Positions 42,970-51,172 of a stretch of 64,000 bases of DNA are shown here, in pieces. Position 1 is the stretch's first letter; the number at the start of each line of letters is the position of its first letter. Both the position numbers and the translations under genes were made by a program. Source of the DNA: an uncultured Acidimicrobiaceae bacterium (lineage in GTDB: Bacteria; Actinomycetota; Acidimicrobiia; Acidimicrobiales; Ilumatobacteraceae); assembly GCA_903919455.1 (NCBI GenBank), contig CAIXIJ010000005.1:62001-126000 (forward strand), given 5' to 3'. The notes under the pieces were generated by a model. It was not told the origin of the DNA, did not search any database, and saw nothing but the letters and a program-made list of their open reading frames with translations.

Positions 42970-44262
42970 ATGTTCCGACCAATGAGCGATGCCGTCGCTG
43001 CCATCCGCACCACCGACACATTGGCCGTGCCGCTGGGCCCGGGCGTGCCGGGCGGCTTCCTGCACGCACTGGGCGAGCGAGACGACTTCGAGCAACTCGA
43101 AGTGTTCGGTGCGCTGCTGCCCGACCTGTACCAAGTGTTCATGCGCACGGGTGTGCATTTTCGCAGCGGCTTCTTCGGACCCGCCGAGCGGTTCCTACGC
43201 GACGCTGGCGCCTCGGTGGACTTCGTGCCCGCCGACTTCCGTCGTTTCGAGCCGGTACTGCACCACCTCAAGCCGCGCGTGATGGCGTGCTCGGCGGCGA
43301 TGCCGGTGGACGGTTGGGTGAGCCTCAGCGTGCACGCGGGTGCCTTCGTCGACGAACTGCATGCCGCCGGCGCCAACCCCGAACGGCTCCTCGTGGTGGA
43401 GTGCAGCCCACACTTCCCCCGCACGTTCGGTGTGGAACCCGACCACATGCACCGGCTGCACGTCGACGAGATCGACATTCTGCTGGAGACCGACTGTTCG
43501 CCACTGAACCTGGCCGACACGCCACCTACCGACGAGGAGAAGGCGATCGCTGACTTCGCGATGCAGTTCATGCACGATGGGTGCACCGTGCAGACCGGCA
43601 TCGGCGGCATCCCCAGCCAGGTGGCGAAACTGATGGCCGATGGGCCGCTCGGCGACTTCGGCGTGCACTCGGAGATGTTCACCACGGGCCTCATGCACCT
43701 GCACAAGGCCGGAAAGGTGACCAACCGCAAAGGCGGCCGTTTCGATGGCTACTCGGTCACCACGTTCGCTGCGGGTGTACCCGAGTTGTACGAGTGGCTG
43801 CACGAGAACCACGAGGTGCGATTCCTCCCGGTGCGGTTGGTGAACTCACCCGAGTTGATCTCACAGAACCGCAGCATGGTCACGATCAACGGAGCTCTGG
43901 CGGTTGACTTGGCAGGCCAGGTGGTGGCCGACACCATCGGCGGCATGCAGTTCTCCGGCGTGGGTGGGCACGAAGACTTCGTCAGCGGGCCCGGCCTCAG
44001 TGCCGACGGCCGCAGCCTCATCTGTCTGCCGTCATCCAGCATCGTGCAGGGGCAATTGGTGACGCGCATCCTGCCGATGCTGCCTGCTGGTTCGGTGGTC
44101 AGCACCCCACGTCATCAGGTGGATGTGGTGATCACCGAGTACGGCGTGGCCGAACTGGCAGGCCGCACCATTCGCGAACGAGCCATCGCGTTGGCCGAGA
44201 TCGGTCACCCCGAGGTGCGCGACGAGCTGCTCGCCGTCGCCCACAACTGGCCCAAGGACTGA
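42970..44262 (+). CDS. Acetyl-CoA hydrolase / CoA-transferase family (second copy)
   Basis: A 430-residue relative of the protein at 7615-8898. TGIGGIPSQVAKLM, the catalytic glutamate in GVHSEMFTTG (E235) and EYGVAELAGRTIRER are present. Residues around the active site differ from the first copy (LLSDG against MFTTG), so the two probably use different acids. ATG 42970 is the first good start; an ATG at 42982 would remove four residues. It stands alone, convergent with the P450 gene. Confidence 0.85.
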   Translation: MFRPMSDAVAAIRTTDTLAVPLGPGVPGGFLHALGERDDFEQLEVFGALLPDLYQVFMRTGVHFRSGFFGPAERFLRDAGASVDFVPADFRRFEPVLHHLKPRVMACSAAMPVDGWVSLSVHAGAFVDELHAAGANPERLLVVECSPHFPRTFGVEPDHMHRLHVDEIDILLETDCSPLNLADTPPTDEEKAIADFAMQFMHDGCTVQTGIGGIPSQVAKLMADGPLGDFGVHSEMFTTGLMHLHKAGKVTNRKGGRFDGYSVTTFAAGVPELYEWLHENHEVRFLPVRLVNSPELISQNRSMVTINGALAVDLAGQVVADTIGGMQFSGVGGHEDFVSGPGLSADGRSLICLPSSSIVQGQLVTRILPMLPAGSVVSTPRHQVDVVITEYGVAELAGRTIRERAIALAEIGHPEVRDELLAVAHNWPKD

Positions 44263-44271
44263 GCTCGTAGC

Positions 44272-45537
44272 TCAGGCGATGGCACGCACCGGAATGGTGC
44301 GCGGGCCGCGCACCTGACCGCCGGCCCACGTAACGCCGGCGTGGTCGCTTACCTCGAACTCGGGCATCACGGCCAACCACTCCTCCACCGCCACGCGCAA
44401 CTCCATGCGGGCGAGGTTCGAACCGGCGCACCGGTGGATGCCTGCGCCGAACGCGAGGTGACGGTTGTGCTGACGATCGAGAATGACCTTGTCGGCATCC
44501 ACGAACACCTCAGGGTCGCGGTTGGCGCCGGGGAAGTTCATGAGGATGCGCTCGCCGGCCTTCATCGGGCAGCCGTTGTACTCGGTGTCCTCCGTGAGGC
44601 GACGCGCCATGGTGACCGGGGCGTAGGCCCGCAGAAATTCTTCGATGGCCGTGGGCATGAGGGTGGGCTCGTTCACCAGACGGCGACGGTCGTCGGGGTG
44701 GGTGGCGAGGTGCCACATCGTGGAGCCGATGGACGACCACGTGGTGTCGATGCCGGCAATGAGCAGCAGCGCGCACATACCCATCACCACGGGCAGCCCG
44801 ATGGGCTCACCGTCGTGCTCGGACTGCAGCAGCTCGGTGATGAAGTCGTCTTTCGGTTCGGCCTGACGCTCGGCGATGGCGACCTGCAGATAGCCGAGGA
44901 TGCCGACGATGCCGCCACGGCGACGCTCTTCGTCGTGGGCGAACTCCAACACGTCGCGCACCCACTCGGTGAACGTTGCCGACATGTCTTCCGGCACTCC
45001 GAGAATGTGGCCGATGACGCGCACGGGAATCTGCTGGGCGTACTCGACGGCGGCATCGCCCTCGCCACGCTCGTGGATCTCGGCGGCCAGACGACGGCAG
45101 AGTTCGCGAGTGAACACCTCGTACTCGGCCACACGGGCCGGGCTCATGGTGGGTAGCACCAGGCGACGGGTCCAGGTGTGCAGCGGCGGGTCGGCGCTGA
45201 TGGGCGGTAGGCCAGACGAGAGAAGCGGCCCTTGCACAGCCTCGCCATTCCCGCCCGGCGGGATGAGCGGCACCACACTGATGCCGTTACCGGAAGGGAA
45301 CCGCTCGATGTCGTGAGCGATGGCGCTGACGTCTTCGTAACGCGTCGGCAGCCACGAACCGCCCCAGCGGTCGGTGTGGGCCACCGGGCAGCGCTCGCGC
45401 AGGTCGTCCCAGATGGTGAACGGGTCGGCAAGGTACTGCGGGTCGAAGATGTCGTAGTCGGTTGCCCAATCGGCCACCGGTGCCGTCACCGGCAGGCCAC
45501 TCGGAATCTCATTCGTCATCTCGCTCGTCATGGGCAC
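44272..45537 (-). CDS. Cytochrome P450
   Basis: A 421-residue soluble mono-oxygenase. The I-helix motif is AGIDTTWSS, ExxR appears as [10 protein letters not shown], and the heme loop is [15 protein letters not shown] with the proximal cysteine. The [15 protein letters not shown] segment is typical of bacterial CYPs. No fused reductase or adjacent ferredoxin gene is present, so redox partners are elsewhere. The substrate is not evident. Confidence 0.93.
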   Translation of the reverse strand: MPMTSEMTNEIPSGLPVTAPVADWATDYDIFDPQYLADPFTIWDDLRERCPVAHTDRWGGSWLPTRYEDVSAIAHDIERFPSGNGISVVPLIPPGGNGEAVQGPLLSSGLPPISADPPLHTWTRRLVLPTMSPARVAEYEVFTRELCRRLAAEIHERGEGDAAVEYAQQIPVRVIGHILGVPEDMSATFTEWVRDVLEFAHDEERRRGGIVGILGYLQVAIAERQAEPKDDFITELLQSEHDGEPIGLPVVMGMCALLLIAGIDTTWSSIGSTMWHLATHPDDRRRLVNEPTLMPTAIEEFLRAYAPVTMARRLTEDTEYNGCPMKAGERILMNFPGANRDPEVFVDADKVILDRQHNRHLAFGAGIHRCAGSNLARMELRVAVEEWLAVMPEFEVSDHAGVTWAGGQVRGPRTIPVRAIA

Positions 45538-45598
45538 ATTCTGTCAGCCCTTCTGCCACGACCTACATTGCAAGCAAGGATTCCCCAAAGGAGCCGCC

Positions 45599-46066
45599 AT
45601 GCACGACACGCCCGCACCCCGCCTGCCCCTACCCCCCTTCGACGAGGCCGGTGCCCGCCAGAAGGTGTTGATGGCCGAGAACGCCTGGAACACCAAGGAC
45701 GCCGAGCGCGTCGCCGGTGCCTACACGGTGGACTCCGTGTGGCGGAACCGCAGCGAGTTCGTCCAGGGCCGCGACGCGATCCAGGCGTTCCTCACCCGCA
45801 AGTGGGAACGTGAGCGCGAGTACGTGCTGCGCAAGGACCTGTGGGCGTTCAGCGGCAACCACATCGCAGTGCGCTTCCAGTACGAATGGCACGACGATGC
45901 CGGGCAGTGGTTCCGCTCGTACGGCAACGAGAACTGGGAGTTCGACGACCTCGGCTACATGGCACGCCGCGAGGCCAGCATCAACGATGTGCCCATTCAG
46001 GAATCCGAGCGGCGCATCTTCGGCCCGCGCCCCGACGGCGACACCAGCGGAATCCCGCTCGAGTGA
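45599..46066 (+). CDS. NTF2-like protein (DUF1348 family)
   Basis: A 155-residue alpha+beta barrel protein with [25 protein letters not shown] (in parts), [12 protein letters not shown] and [24 protein letters not shown] segments characteristic of DUF1348. Function unknown; the fold hosts small enzymes and binding proteins. ATG 45599 is fixed by AAAGGAG at 45587-45593. Confidence 0.85.
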   Translation: MHDTPAPRLPLPPFDEAGARQKVLMAENAWNTKDAERVAGAYTVDSVWRNRSEFVQGRDAIQAFLTRKWEREREYVLRKDLWAFSGNHIAVRFQYEWHDDAGQWFRSYGNENWEFDDLGYMARREASINDVPIQESERRIFGPRPDGDTSGIPLE

Positions 46067-46109
46067 CCACAGGTGCACCTTGTGGCACCTTGTCTGCCAC
46101 AATCAACGC

Positions 46110-47045
46110 ATGAGCCACGACGTCTCCATCACCGAGGCCCACCGCCTCGAACTGCGCGCCGAACACGCCAAGGCAGCCGAGTACTGGGGCGGCTTCCAGC
46201 CGCGCCTCGTGCTGACATTCCTCGTGTTCGCCGCCGCATGGATCACCGTGATCGTGCTGGGCACGAACGGCACCATTCCGCTGTGGCTGGGATTCATCCT
46301 GAACACCGTGCTCGCCTGCACCTTCTACATGCCGATGCACGAAGCCGTCCACAAGAACATCTGGGGCCACGAGATGCGCGCCCGCTGGGCCGAAGACCTC
46401 ATCGGCACGCTGTGCTCCATTCCGCTCTTGATGAGCTTCAAGAACCATCGGCCATCGCACATGCGCCATCACGCCTTCACCAACGACTCCAGCCGCGACC
46501 CCGACCACTTCACCGAAGGCACGCTGCGCGAACTACCCGGCAAGGCCATCGCGATCATCGCCGTCAACGCCCTGCTGCCATTGTTCGCTCTCGTACCGGC
46601 AGCCCGGCGTGTGCTGCCGGCCAAACTGCAGGCCGTCCTCGCCGCAGGTGGCGACCGCAAGGAGGGCCTCCTCCAAGTGCGGTTCTGGGCCATCAGCCAT
46701 CTCGTGCTGCTCGTGGCATTCCTCACCGGGTTCGGCTGGCCCGCACTGCTGCTGTGGTACCTCCCGGCGCGAATGCAGTTGGCGTGGCTGATCTTCATCT
46801 TTGCCTGGTACCCGCACCATCCGGCCAACGCCGAGGGCCGCTATGCCGACACGCGAGTGGCTGTGTTTCCCGGCTCGCGTCTTCTCATCCGCGGCCACGA
46901 TCATCACGCCATGCACCACATGTTCCCGCGGGTGCCGCACTACCGCCTGCGGGCGCTATGGGCCGACGTTGCCGAGGAGATGGTGGCCAAGGGCGTGCGC
47001 GCCGAAGGCTCAGCGGTCGCCGCCACCGGGCCAGTGGTGTGGTGA
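46110..47045 (+). CDS. Membrane fatty-acid desaturase / hydroxylase family
   Basis: A 311-residue integral membrane di-iron enzyme with three histidine boxes: HEAVH, HMRHH and HDHHAMHH. Hydrophobic stretches surround them. The pattern matches the desaturase/beta-carotene-hydroxylase superfamily, which inserts double bonds or hydroxyls using O2. The substrate is unknown. The 3' end overlaps the convergent GST-like gene by 36 bp. Confidence 0.85.
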   Translation: MSHDVSITEAHRLELRAEHAKAAEYWGGFQPRLVLTFLVFAAAWITVIVLGTNGTIPLWLGFILNTVLACTFYMPMHEAVHKNIWGHEMRARWAEDLIGTLCSIPLLMSFKNHRPSHMRHHAFTNDSSRDPDHFTEGTLRELPGKAIAIIAVNALLPLFALVPAARRVLPAKLQAVLAAGGDRKEGLLQVRFWAISHLVLLVAFLTGFGWPALLLWYLPARMQLAWLIFIFAWYPHHPANAEGRYADTRVAVFPGSRLLIRGHDHHAMHHMFPRVPHYRLRALWADVAEEMVAKGVRAEGSAVAATGPVVW

Positions 47046-47714
47046 CCGGCGCCGCCGGTACTCGCTGAAGCGCCACACGAACTCGTCGGTCTGCTCGGCC
47101 GACCACGCCACAGTCGGCCAACCCGACAGAGCCGCACAACGCTGATGATGCGCCGTCACTGCGGCGGGCAAGTTGGCCGTGAGCCCGAGACGACGCAGCC
47201 CATCGAGCCGCACGTACACAGCCACCATCAGCGCTTCACAGAGCGAAGGCGCGTCGCCGCACAACCAGTCAGCATCATCGAGCCATGCGCCCGCCTCTGC
47301 CATGGCGTCGCCGAAGCGTTCACTCGCCGCAGCGATCGCATCGGGTTCGGTGCCGTAGTACACGCCGATCATCGGGCGATACACGTGGCGGTCGATCCAC
47401 GCCATGCGCTCGCGCAGAGCGTCGTCCTCACCGACGGGCACCAGCGAGTGCGCGGTGAAGCGTTCCTCCAGCCACCACAGGATGGGCATGGAGTCGGCGA
47501 GGTACTCGCCAGCGATGCGCACCATCGGAATCTCGAGCTTCGGGCTGTGCGCCGCGAACTCGTCGGGCACCACGAACCCCTTTGGCCGCACCGCCGACGG
47601 CGGCACATCGACCACCTCGTAGGCAATCCCCCGCTGGGCCAACGCAAACTCCACGCGCACCGAGAACGGGCAGATCCAATGCCCGAACAATGCAACGGGG
47701 GCGACGGTGGTCAC
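47010..47714 (-). CDS. Glutathione S-transferase-like protein (C-terminal partner)
   Basis: A 234-residue protein with a thioredoxin-like N-terminus (FGHWICPFSVRVEFALAQRG) and an all-helical GST C-terminal domain. The CPFS motif resembles omega-class GSTs, which use the cysteine for thiol transfer. GTG 47714 overlaps the upstream GST-like gene stop. Actinobacteria of this group often lack glutathione, so the thiol partner is uncertain. Confidence 0.78.
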   Translation of the reverse strand: MTTVAPVALFGHWICPFSVRVEFALAQRGIAYEVVDVPPSAVRPKGFVVPDEFAAHSPKLEIPMVRIAGEYLADSMPILWWLEERFTAHSLVPVGEDDALRERMAWIDRHVYRPMIGVYYGTEPDAIAAASERFGDAMAEAGAWLDDADWLCGDAPSLCEALMVAVYVRLDGLRRLGLTANLPAAVTAHHQRCAALSGWPTVAWSAEQTDEFVWRFSEYRRRRSPHHWPGGGDR

Positions 47715-48742
47715 GCGAACAGCGCCTCGCAACCGGTGCCCGCCAGCAGCGCGTCGACCGCTTCCCTGTCGGCGTCCGACAACGCAGCTCGCTCGGCACG
47801 CAGCCACGCCAGGCACTTCACCTGATAGGGGAAGGTGCCCTGCCGGTACTCCATGCCGTCGATGGTGCAGCTCATCTCTTCCTCACCGGCCTTGGCTGCC
47901 CGATCGTTGCCCAACATGAACGGCACGTAGGTACGGCCGATCTCCGACAGCAGTTCCACCGCCACCGCGGGAAGAGTGCCGCGGGTACACCATCCCTCAT
48001 CACCATCGACCTGCCACCACGACAGGTCGTCGACGCGCTCGACCCAGTTCACCACTCGGGGCGCCTGCGCCACGGCGATACGGGCCGACACTGGGTCCCA
48101 GCCGATGAGTTCGCGCAACTGGCCGAAGAGGCCGAAGTCGCCGCGACCCGGCCGATCACCCAACAGGAACGGTCGCTCGGAAACGCTGCGCTGCAGCAGC
48201 GCCAGCAGTCGCTCGTAGGACGACTCGATGACGGGCCGGTTCTGCTCGGTGGAACCCACCAGCGCCCGGCGGGAGATCTGGCGCTTGGTGATGAACCGCT
48301 TGGCCTTCTCCCACTGCTCGTCGGACATCTGCTGATCCATGTCGAGCGGCAGCAGCGAACCGGCCTTCTCGATGGCCTCGTCGTAGTACCAGCGGTAGTG
48401 GTACATCGGCTTGGTGACCCACTCGTCGGCGTAGTCCTCGATGAGGTAGTCGATGAATGCCACCACTGCATCGGTGGGAACCAGGCTGCGCTCGGCGTAC
48501 ATCCCCTCGAGACGCATGATGAGCGGGCTGGAGTCGATCTGTGCCTCGCCGTACACGCCGTGCTCGTCGGGGAACGCAATGGCAGGAATGAGCCGCACCG
48601 GCACGGGCGGCAGGTCGTCCCACTTCGAGTCGCGCAGCACCCAGGTGAACGGAATGTTCCGGTAGCGCAGCACCGCGCGCATCTTCAGCGTGTACGGCGA
48701 GCCATAGGCGCCAGCCAACTTCAACGGATGTGCAGTGCCCAT
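47711..48742 (-). CDS. GST-like protein, long form
   Basis: A 343-residue protein with an N-terminal thioredoxin-like domain (LAGAYGSPYTLKMRAVLRYRNIPFTWV in parts, no active cysteine) and a long helical region containing RPFLLGDRPGRGDFGLFGQLREL, a GST C-terminal signature. It is longer than classical GSTs by about 120 residues. Function unknown. It precedes the omega-like GST in the same operon. Confidence 0.75.
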   Translation of the reverse strand: MGTAHPLKLAGAYGSPYTLKMRAVLRYRNIPFTWVLRDSKWDDLPPVPVRLIPAIAFPDEHGVYGEAQIDSSPLIMRLEGMYAERSLVPTDAVVAFIDYLIEDYADEWVTKPMYHYRWYYDEAIEKAGSLLPLDMDQQMSDEQWEKAKRFITKRQISRRALVGSTEQNRPVIESSYERLLALLQRSVSERPFLLGDRPGRGDFGLFGQLRELIGWDPVSARIAVAQAPRVVNWVERVDDLSWWQVDGDEGWCTRGTLPAVAVELLSEIGRTYVPFMLGNDRAAKAGEEEMSCTIDGMEYRQGTFPYQVKCLAWLRAERAALSDADREAVDALLAGTGCEALFA

Positions 48743-48787
48743 GAGTTCCCCCGAACTTGTGTCAGCGAGAGTGACACTAGCCGACCC

Positions 48788-49045
48788 TCAGCCGTAGTGG
48801 TAGCGAGCCTGCAGAATCACGATGTCGTCCCCTTCGACGAGGTACACGAGTCGGTGCTCCTCGTCGATGCGACGCGACCACGCTCCGGCGAGTGCGTGAC
48901 GGAGTTGCTCGGGCTTCCCGATCCCTGCGAAGGGGTCACGGGCGACCTCATCGAGCAGGCGGTTGATGCGCTTCAACGTTGCCCGGTCGGTGGCCTGCCA
49001 GAACGTGTAGTCCTCCCACCCATGAGGCGTGAAGACAAACCTCAT
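48788..49045 (-). CDS. yoeB: YoeB-family mRNA interferase toxin
   Basis: An 85-residue ribosome-dependent endoribonuclease that cuts mRNA in the A site. Residues E46, R65, H83 and Y84 of the E. coli active site are all present at the same positions, within GKPEQL, EEHRLVY and the terminal RYHYG. The product is therefore likely active. It overlaps the antitoxin gene by 4 bp (start ATG at 49045). Confidence 0.93.
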   Translation of the reverse strand: MRFVFTPHGWEDYTFWQATDRATLKRINRLLDEVARDPFAGIGKPEQLRHALAGAWSRRIDEEHRLVYLVEGDDIVILQARYHYG

Positions 49046-49287
49046 CGGTCGAGTTCATGCTGCTGCACCTTGCCTGCGCGGGCCTGATCCAGGCTTTCCA
49101 GGAGGCGCCGAACGTTGGCCGGCGACCTCAGGAGGTGGGCGGTCTCCTCGAGAGCCCGATAATCGTCGATACCGATGAGCACGGCATCACCGCGCCTCGA
49201 CGTGATCTCGACCGGGGTTCGATCTTCGTTGACCTGTTCGATCAGGGGGAACAGGTTCTTGCGTGCTTCGCTCGCAGTGATGGCCAT
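49042..49287 (-). CDS. yefM: YefM/Phd-family antitoxin
   Basis: An 81-residue antitoxin. The N-terminal [19 protein letters not shown] (in parts) is the DNA-binding Phd/YefM fold, and the C-terminal helix neutralises YoeB. ATG 49287 is set by GAAGGGA a few bases upstream. It represses its own operon, most likely at the palindrome 49301-49328. Confidence 0.92.
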   Translation of the reverse strand: MAITASEARKNLFPLIEQVNEDRTPVEITSRRGDAVLIGIDDYRALEETAHLLRSPANVRRLLESLDQARAGKVQQHELDR

Positions 49288-49300
49288 CGCCCGTCCCTTC

Positions 49301-49328
49301 GTAGTAGTACAAGATACGGTACCACTAC
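49301..49328. promoter_or_regulatory. YefM operator palindrome
   Basis: GTAGTAGTAC (49301-49310) is repeated inverted as GTACCACTAC (49319-49328), nine of ten bases matching, with an eight-base spacer. It lies 14 bp before the antitoxin ATG, where a minus-strand -10 would fall (for example TACCGT). YefM is known to bind palindromes with a TGTACA-like core. Confidence 0.65.
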
Positions 49329-49407
49329 GAGTCGAGATGTCCATCGCTTGAAGTCGCAACCGCGCAACCATGCATCGTCGCTGGATCGGCGTCGATCGCT
49401 CTAGAAC

Positions 49408-49424
49408 GTTGTGAAATCCACAAC
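49408..49424 (-). terminator. Short hairpin after tRNA-Val
   Basis: GTTGTG and CACAAC pair around a five-base loop, beginning five bases beyond the tRNA 3' end. No T-tract is seen, so this is only a candidate. Confidence 0.3.
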
Positions 49425-49428
49425 AGGG

Positions 49429-49501
49429 TGGGCGCAGAGGGACTCGAACCCCCGACCACTGCCATGTAAAGGCAGCGCTCTACCAACTGAGCTATACGCC
49501 C
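49429..49501 (-). tRNA. tRNA-Val (anticodon UAC)
   Basis: A 73-nt cloverleaf. Acceptor GGGCGTA pairs with TGCGCCC, the D arm holds AGCTCAGTTGGTAGAGC, and the anticodon stem CTGCC/GGCAG frames loop TTTACAT with anticodon TAC. The T arm has GGTTCGAACC. Discriminator A; the CCA end is not fully encoded. It lies upstream of the toxin-antitoxin genes. Confidence 0.97.
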
Positions 49502-49519
49502 CGAAACGGGAGGCCGATA

Positions 49520-50266
49520 CTACCGCCGAGCGGCAGTGAGGGACTCCAGAAGCTCGGGCGTAGCCGCAGCCAGGGGTGTTCGCCGATCGTCATGCCGCAG
49601 GGTCACCAGATCACGGTCCCGCAGGTCGCTCACCACTGCCCCGGCCTCCCGGCAGATCAGCGTGCTGGCCAGGTAGTCCCACACGCCGTGCGCGCCCTCG
49701 GGCGAGCGGTCGTCGCAGTCCACGTAACCGTCGAGCACCCCGCAGGCCACCATGCACAGATCGAGTGCCACGGCGCCGTACACGCGGCTCTGGCGGTAGC
49801 CGAGCGGGCGCGGCGGCAAGCCGTTCAGCGCCACGATGCTCTCCCCCACCTCGGTGCAGGTGGATGGCGCGATGCGCGCACCGTTACGGAAGGCGCCCTC
49901 GCCACGCACGGCCCAGAAACGGTCGTTCGATGCCTGGTTCACCACCAGTGCCACTGCCGGGCCGTCGGCATCCACCACGCACATCGCCGTGGCGAACCAC
50001 GGCAGGCCCCTGCTGGCGTTGGTGCTGCCATCGATGGGGTCGATCACCACCACCTCGCCAGTGGTGCCGGGTTCGAACTCGCTCTCCTCCGACAGCACGC
50101 CGAGGCCGGCCGCACGCAGCAGCGGCAAGGCCGCCTCGTTGGCCACCACGTCGAGCGCATACTGGCCGTCGCGTGCGCCCGACGGGCCGAAGTCGCGTAC
50201 CGCGGCGAATGCTGCCGCCACGGCATCAGCCACGGCGTGCAGCATCGGAAGTCGGTCGGGGTTCAT
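49520..50266 (-). CDS. Inositol monophosphatase family protein (second copy)
   Basis: A 248-residue Mg-dependent phosphatase. SEESEFEPG supplies the first metal glutamates, VIDPIDGSTNASRGLPWFA the central motif, and GVWDYLASTLICREAG the third aspartate. It diverges from the copy at 1066 (LDPIDGTTN), so the substrates may differ. The ATG start is divergent from a gene of unknown function. Confidence 0.85.
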   Translation of the reverse strand: MNPDRLPMLHAVADAVAAAFAAVRDFGPSGARDGQYALDVVANEAALPLLRAAGLGVLSEESEFEPGTTGEVVVIDPIDGSTNASRGLPWFATAMCVVDADGPAVALVVNQASNDRFWAVRGEGAFRNGARIAPSTCTEVGESIVALNGLPPRPLGYRQSRVYGAVALDLCMVACGVLDGYVDCDDRSPEGAHGVWDYLASTLICREAGAVVSDLRDRDLVTLRHDDRRTPLAAATPELLESLTAARR

Positions 50267-50293
50267 CCGGGCAGCACGGTAGCCTGCGCCCTC

Positions 50294-50863
50294 ATGGCCG
50301 TCATCGATGTCGCCGGGTTCGTGGCAGATCTAAAGGGGCACGCGGTCGACCACGGCTTCCACGTGCACGACGAGCGGCACTTCGTGGAGACCTACTCGCT
50401 GCGCCAGCTCTGGGAGGTGGACCTGCACCCCGAGGAGGCGTGCAACGGCCCCATCGACCTGCACCTGTCGCTCGAAGTTGACCCTCGCGCCCTGTTGTCG
50501 TTCGAGGACGAAGTGCTGAAGATGGCCGACCCCGACGACGACCCGCCCACCGGGTTCACGTTCCCACTCATCTTCACCTGGACGCTGCCGCCGCTGCCGA
50601 AGCCGCCGGATCTGCTGGTGCTGGCCACCGAACTCGCTGGCGTGGGTGGCATCGCCCTGCCGGTGGAGGTGTCGGCCATCGACAGTTTCGCTGCAGTCAC
50701 CGATGCCCCCGAGCGCAGCCTCAGCATGACGGCACGCATCCCCATCGACCTTGCCGACGTGTACCTCGCCAACGACAAGGCCTTCTGCGACACGCTGGAT
50801 CGCTGCTGCGACATCAGCCTGTTCCTGCTGGAGCGCGCCGACGAGTGGCTCGGCGACGACTGA
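50294..50863 (+). CDS. Conserved protein of unknown function
   Basis: A 189-residue acidic, soluble protein. HDERHFVETYSLRQLWEVDLHPEEACNG (in parts) and IDLHLSLEVDPRALLSFEDEV are its most distinctive segments. I recognise no domain. The start ATG 50294 lies 28 bp from the divergent phosphatase gene. The next gene follows after 21 bp. Confidence 0.65.
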   Translation: MAVIDVAGFVADLKGHAVDHGFHVHDERHFVETYSLRQLWEVDLHPEEACNGPIDLHLSLEVDPRALLSFEDEVLKMADPDDDPPTGFTFPLIFTWTLPPLPKPPDLLVLATELAGVGGIALPVEVSAIDSFAAVTDAPERSLSMTARIPIDLADVYLANDKAFCDTLDRCCDISLFLLERADEWLGDD

Positions 50864-50884
50864 TCGTCACCTACACTCGCCCCC

Positions 50885-51169
50885 ATGCGCGTGAGTGAAC
50901 TGATCGACATGCTGAAGGACCAGCCGCCGGACGCCGAGGTGGAGATCGCCGTGGTCGCCCCCGTCACCGACGACGATGAAGACATCACGGTCGACCGATA
51001 CAGCGTGGAGGGCATGCTGCCCTGGCAGGACGACGACGAAGACGGCAACGAAGAAGACGTCGTCATCTGGCTCGTCGGCGGCGAAGACGAGGATGTCGAG
51101 GCCTTCCTCGACGCGGTGGAAGAGCGCGCCGAAGCCGACGACCACGATCACGGCGATCACCACCACTGA
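50885..51169 (+). CDS. Very acidic small protein with Asp/His-rich tail
   Basis: A 94-residue protein, about a third Asp and Glu, ending DDHDHGDHHH. The N-terminus MRVSELIDMLKDQPPDAEV resembles a short helix-strand module seen in many small proteins. The terminal cluster could bind divalent metal. No family recognised. It lies 3 bp before an exported protein gene on the same strand. Confidence 0.6.
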   Translation: MRVSELIDMLKDQPPDAEVEIAVVAPVTDDDEDITVDRYSVEGMLPWQDDDEDGNEEDVVIWLVGGEDEDVEAFLDAVEERAEADDHDHGDHHH

Positions 51170-51172
51170 TCC

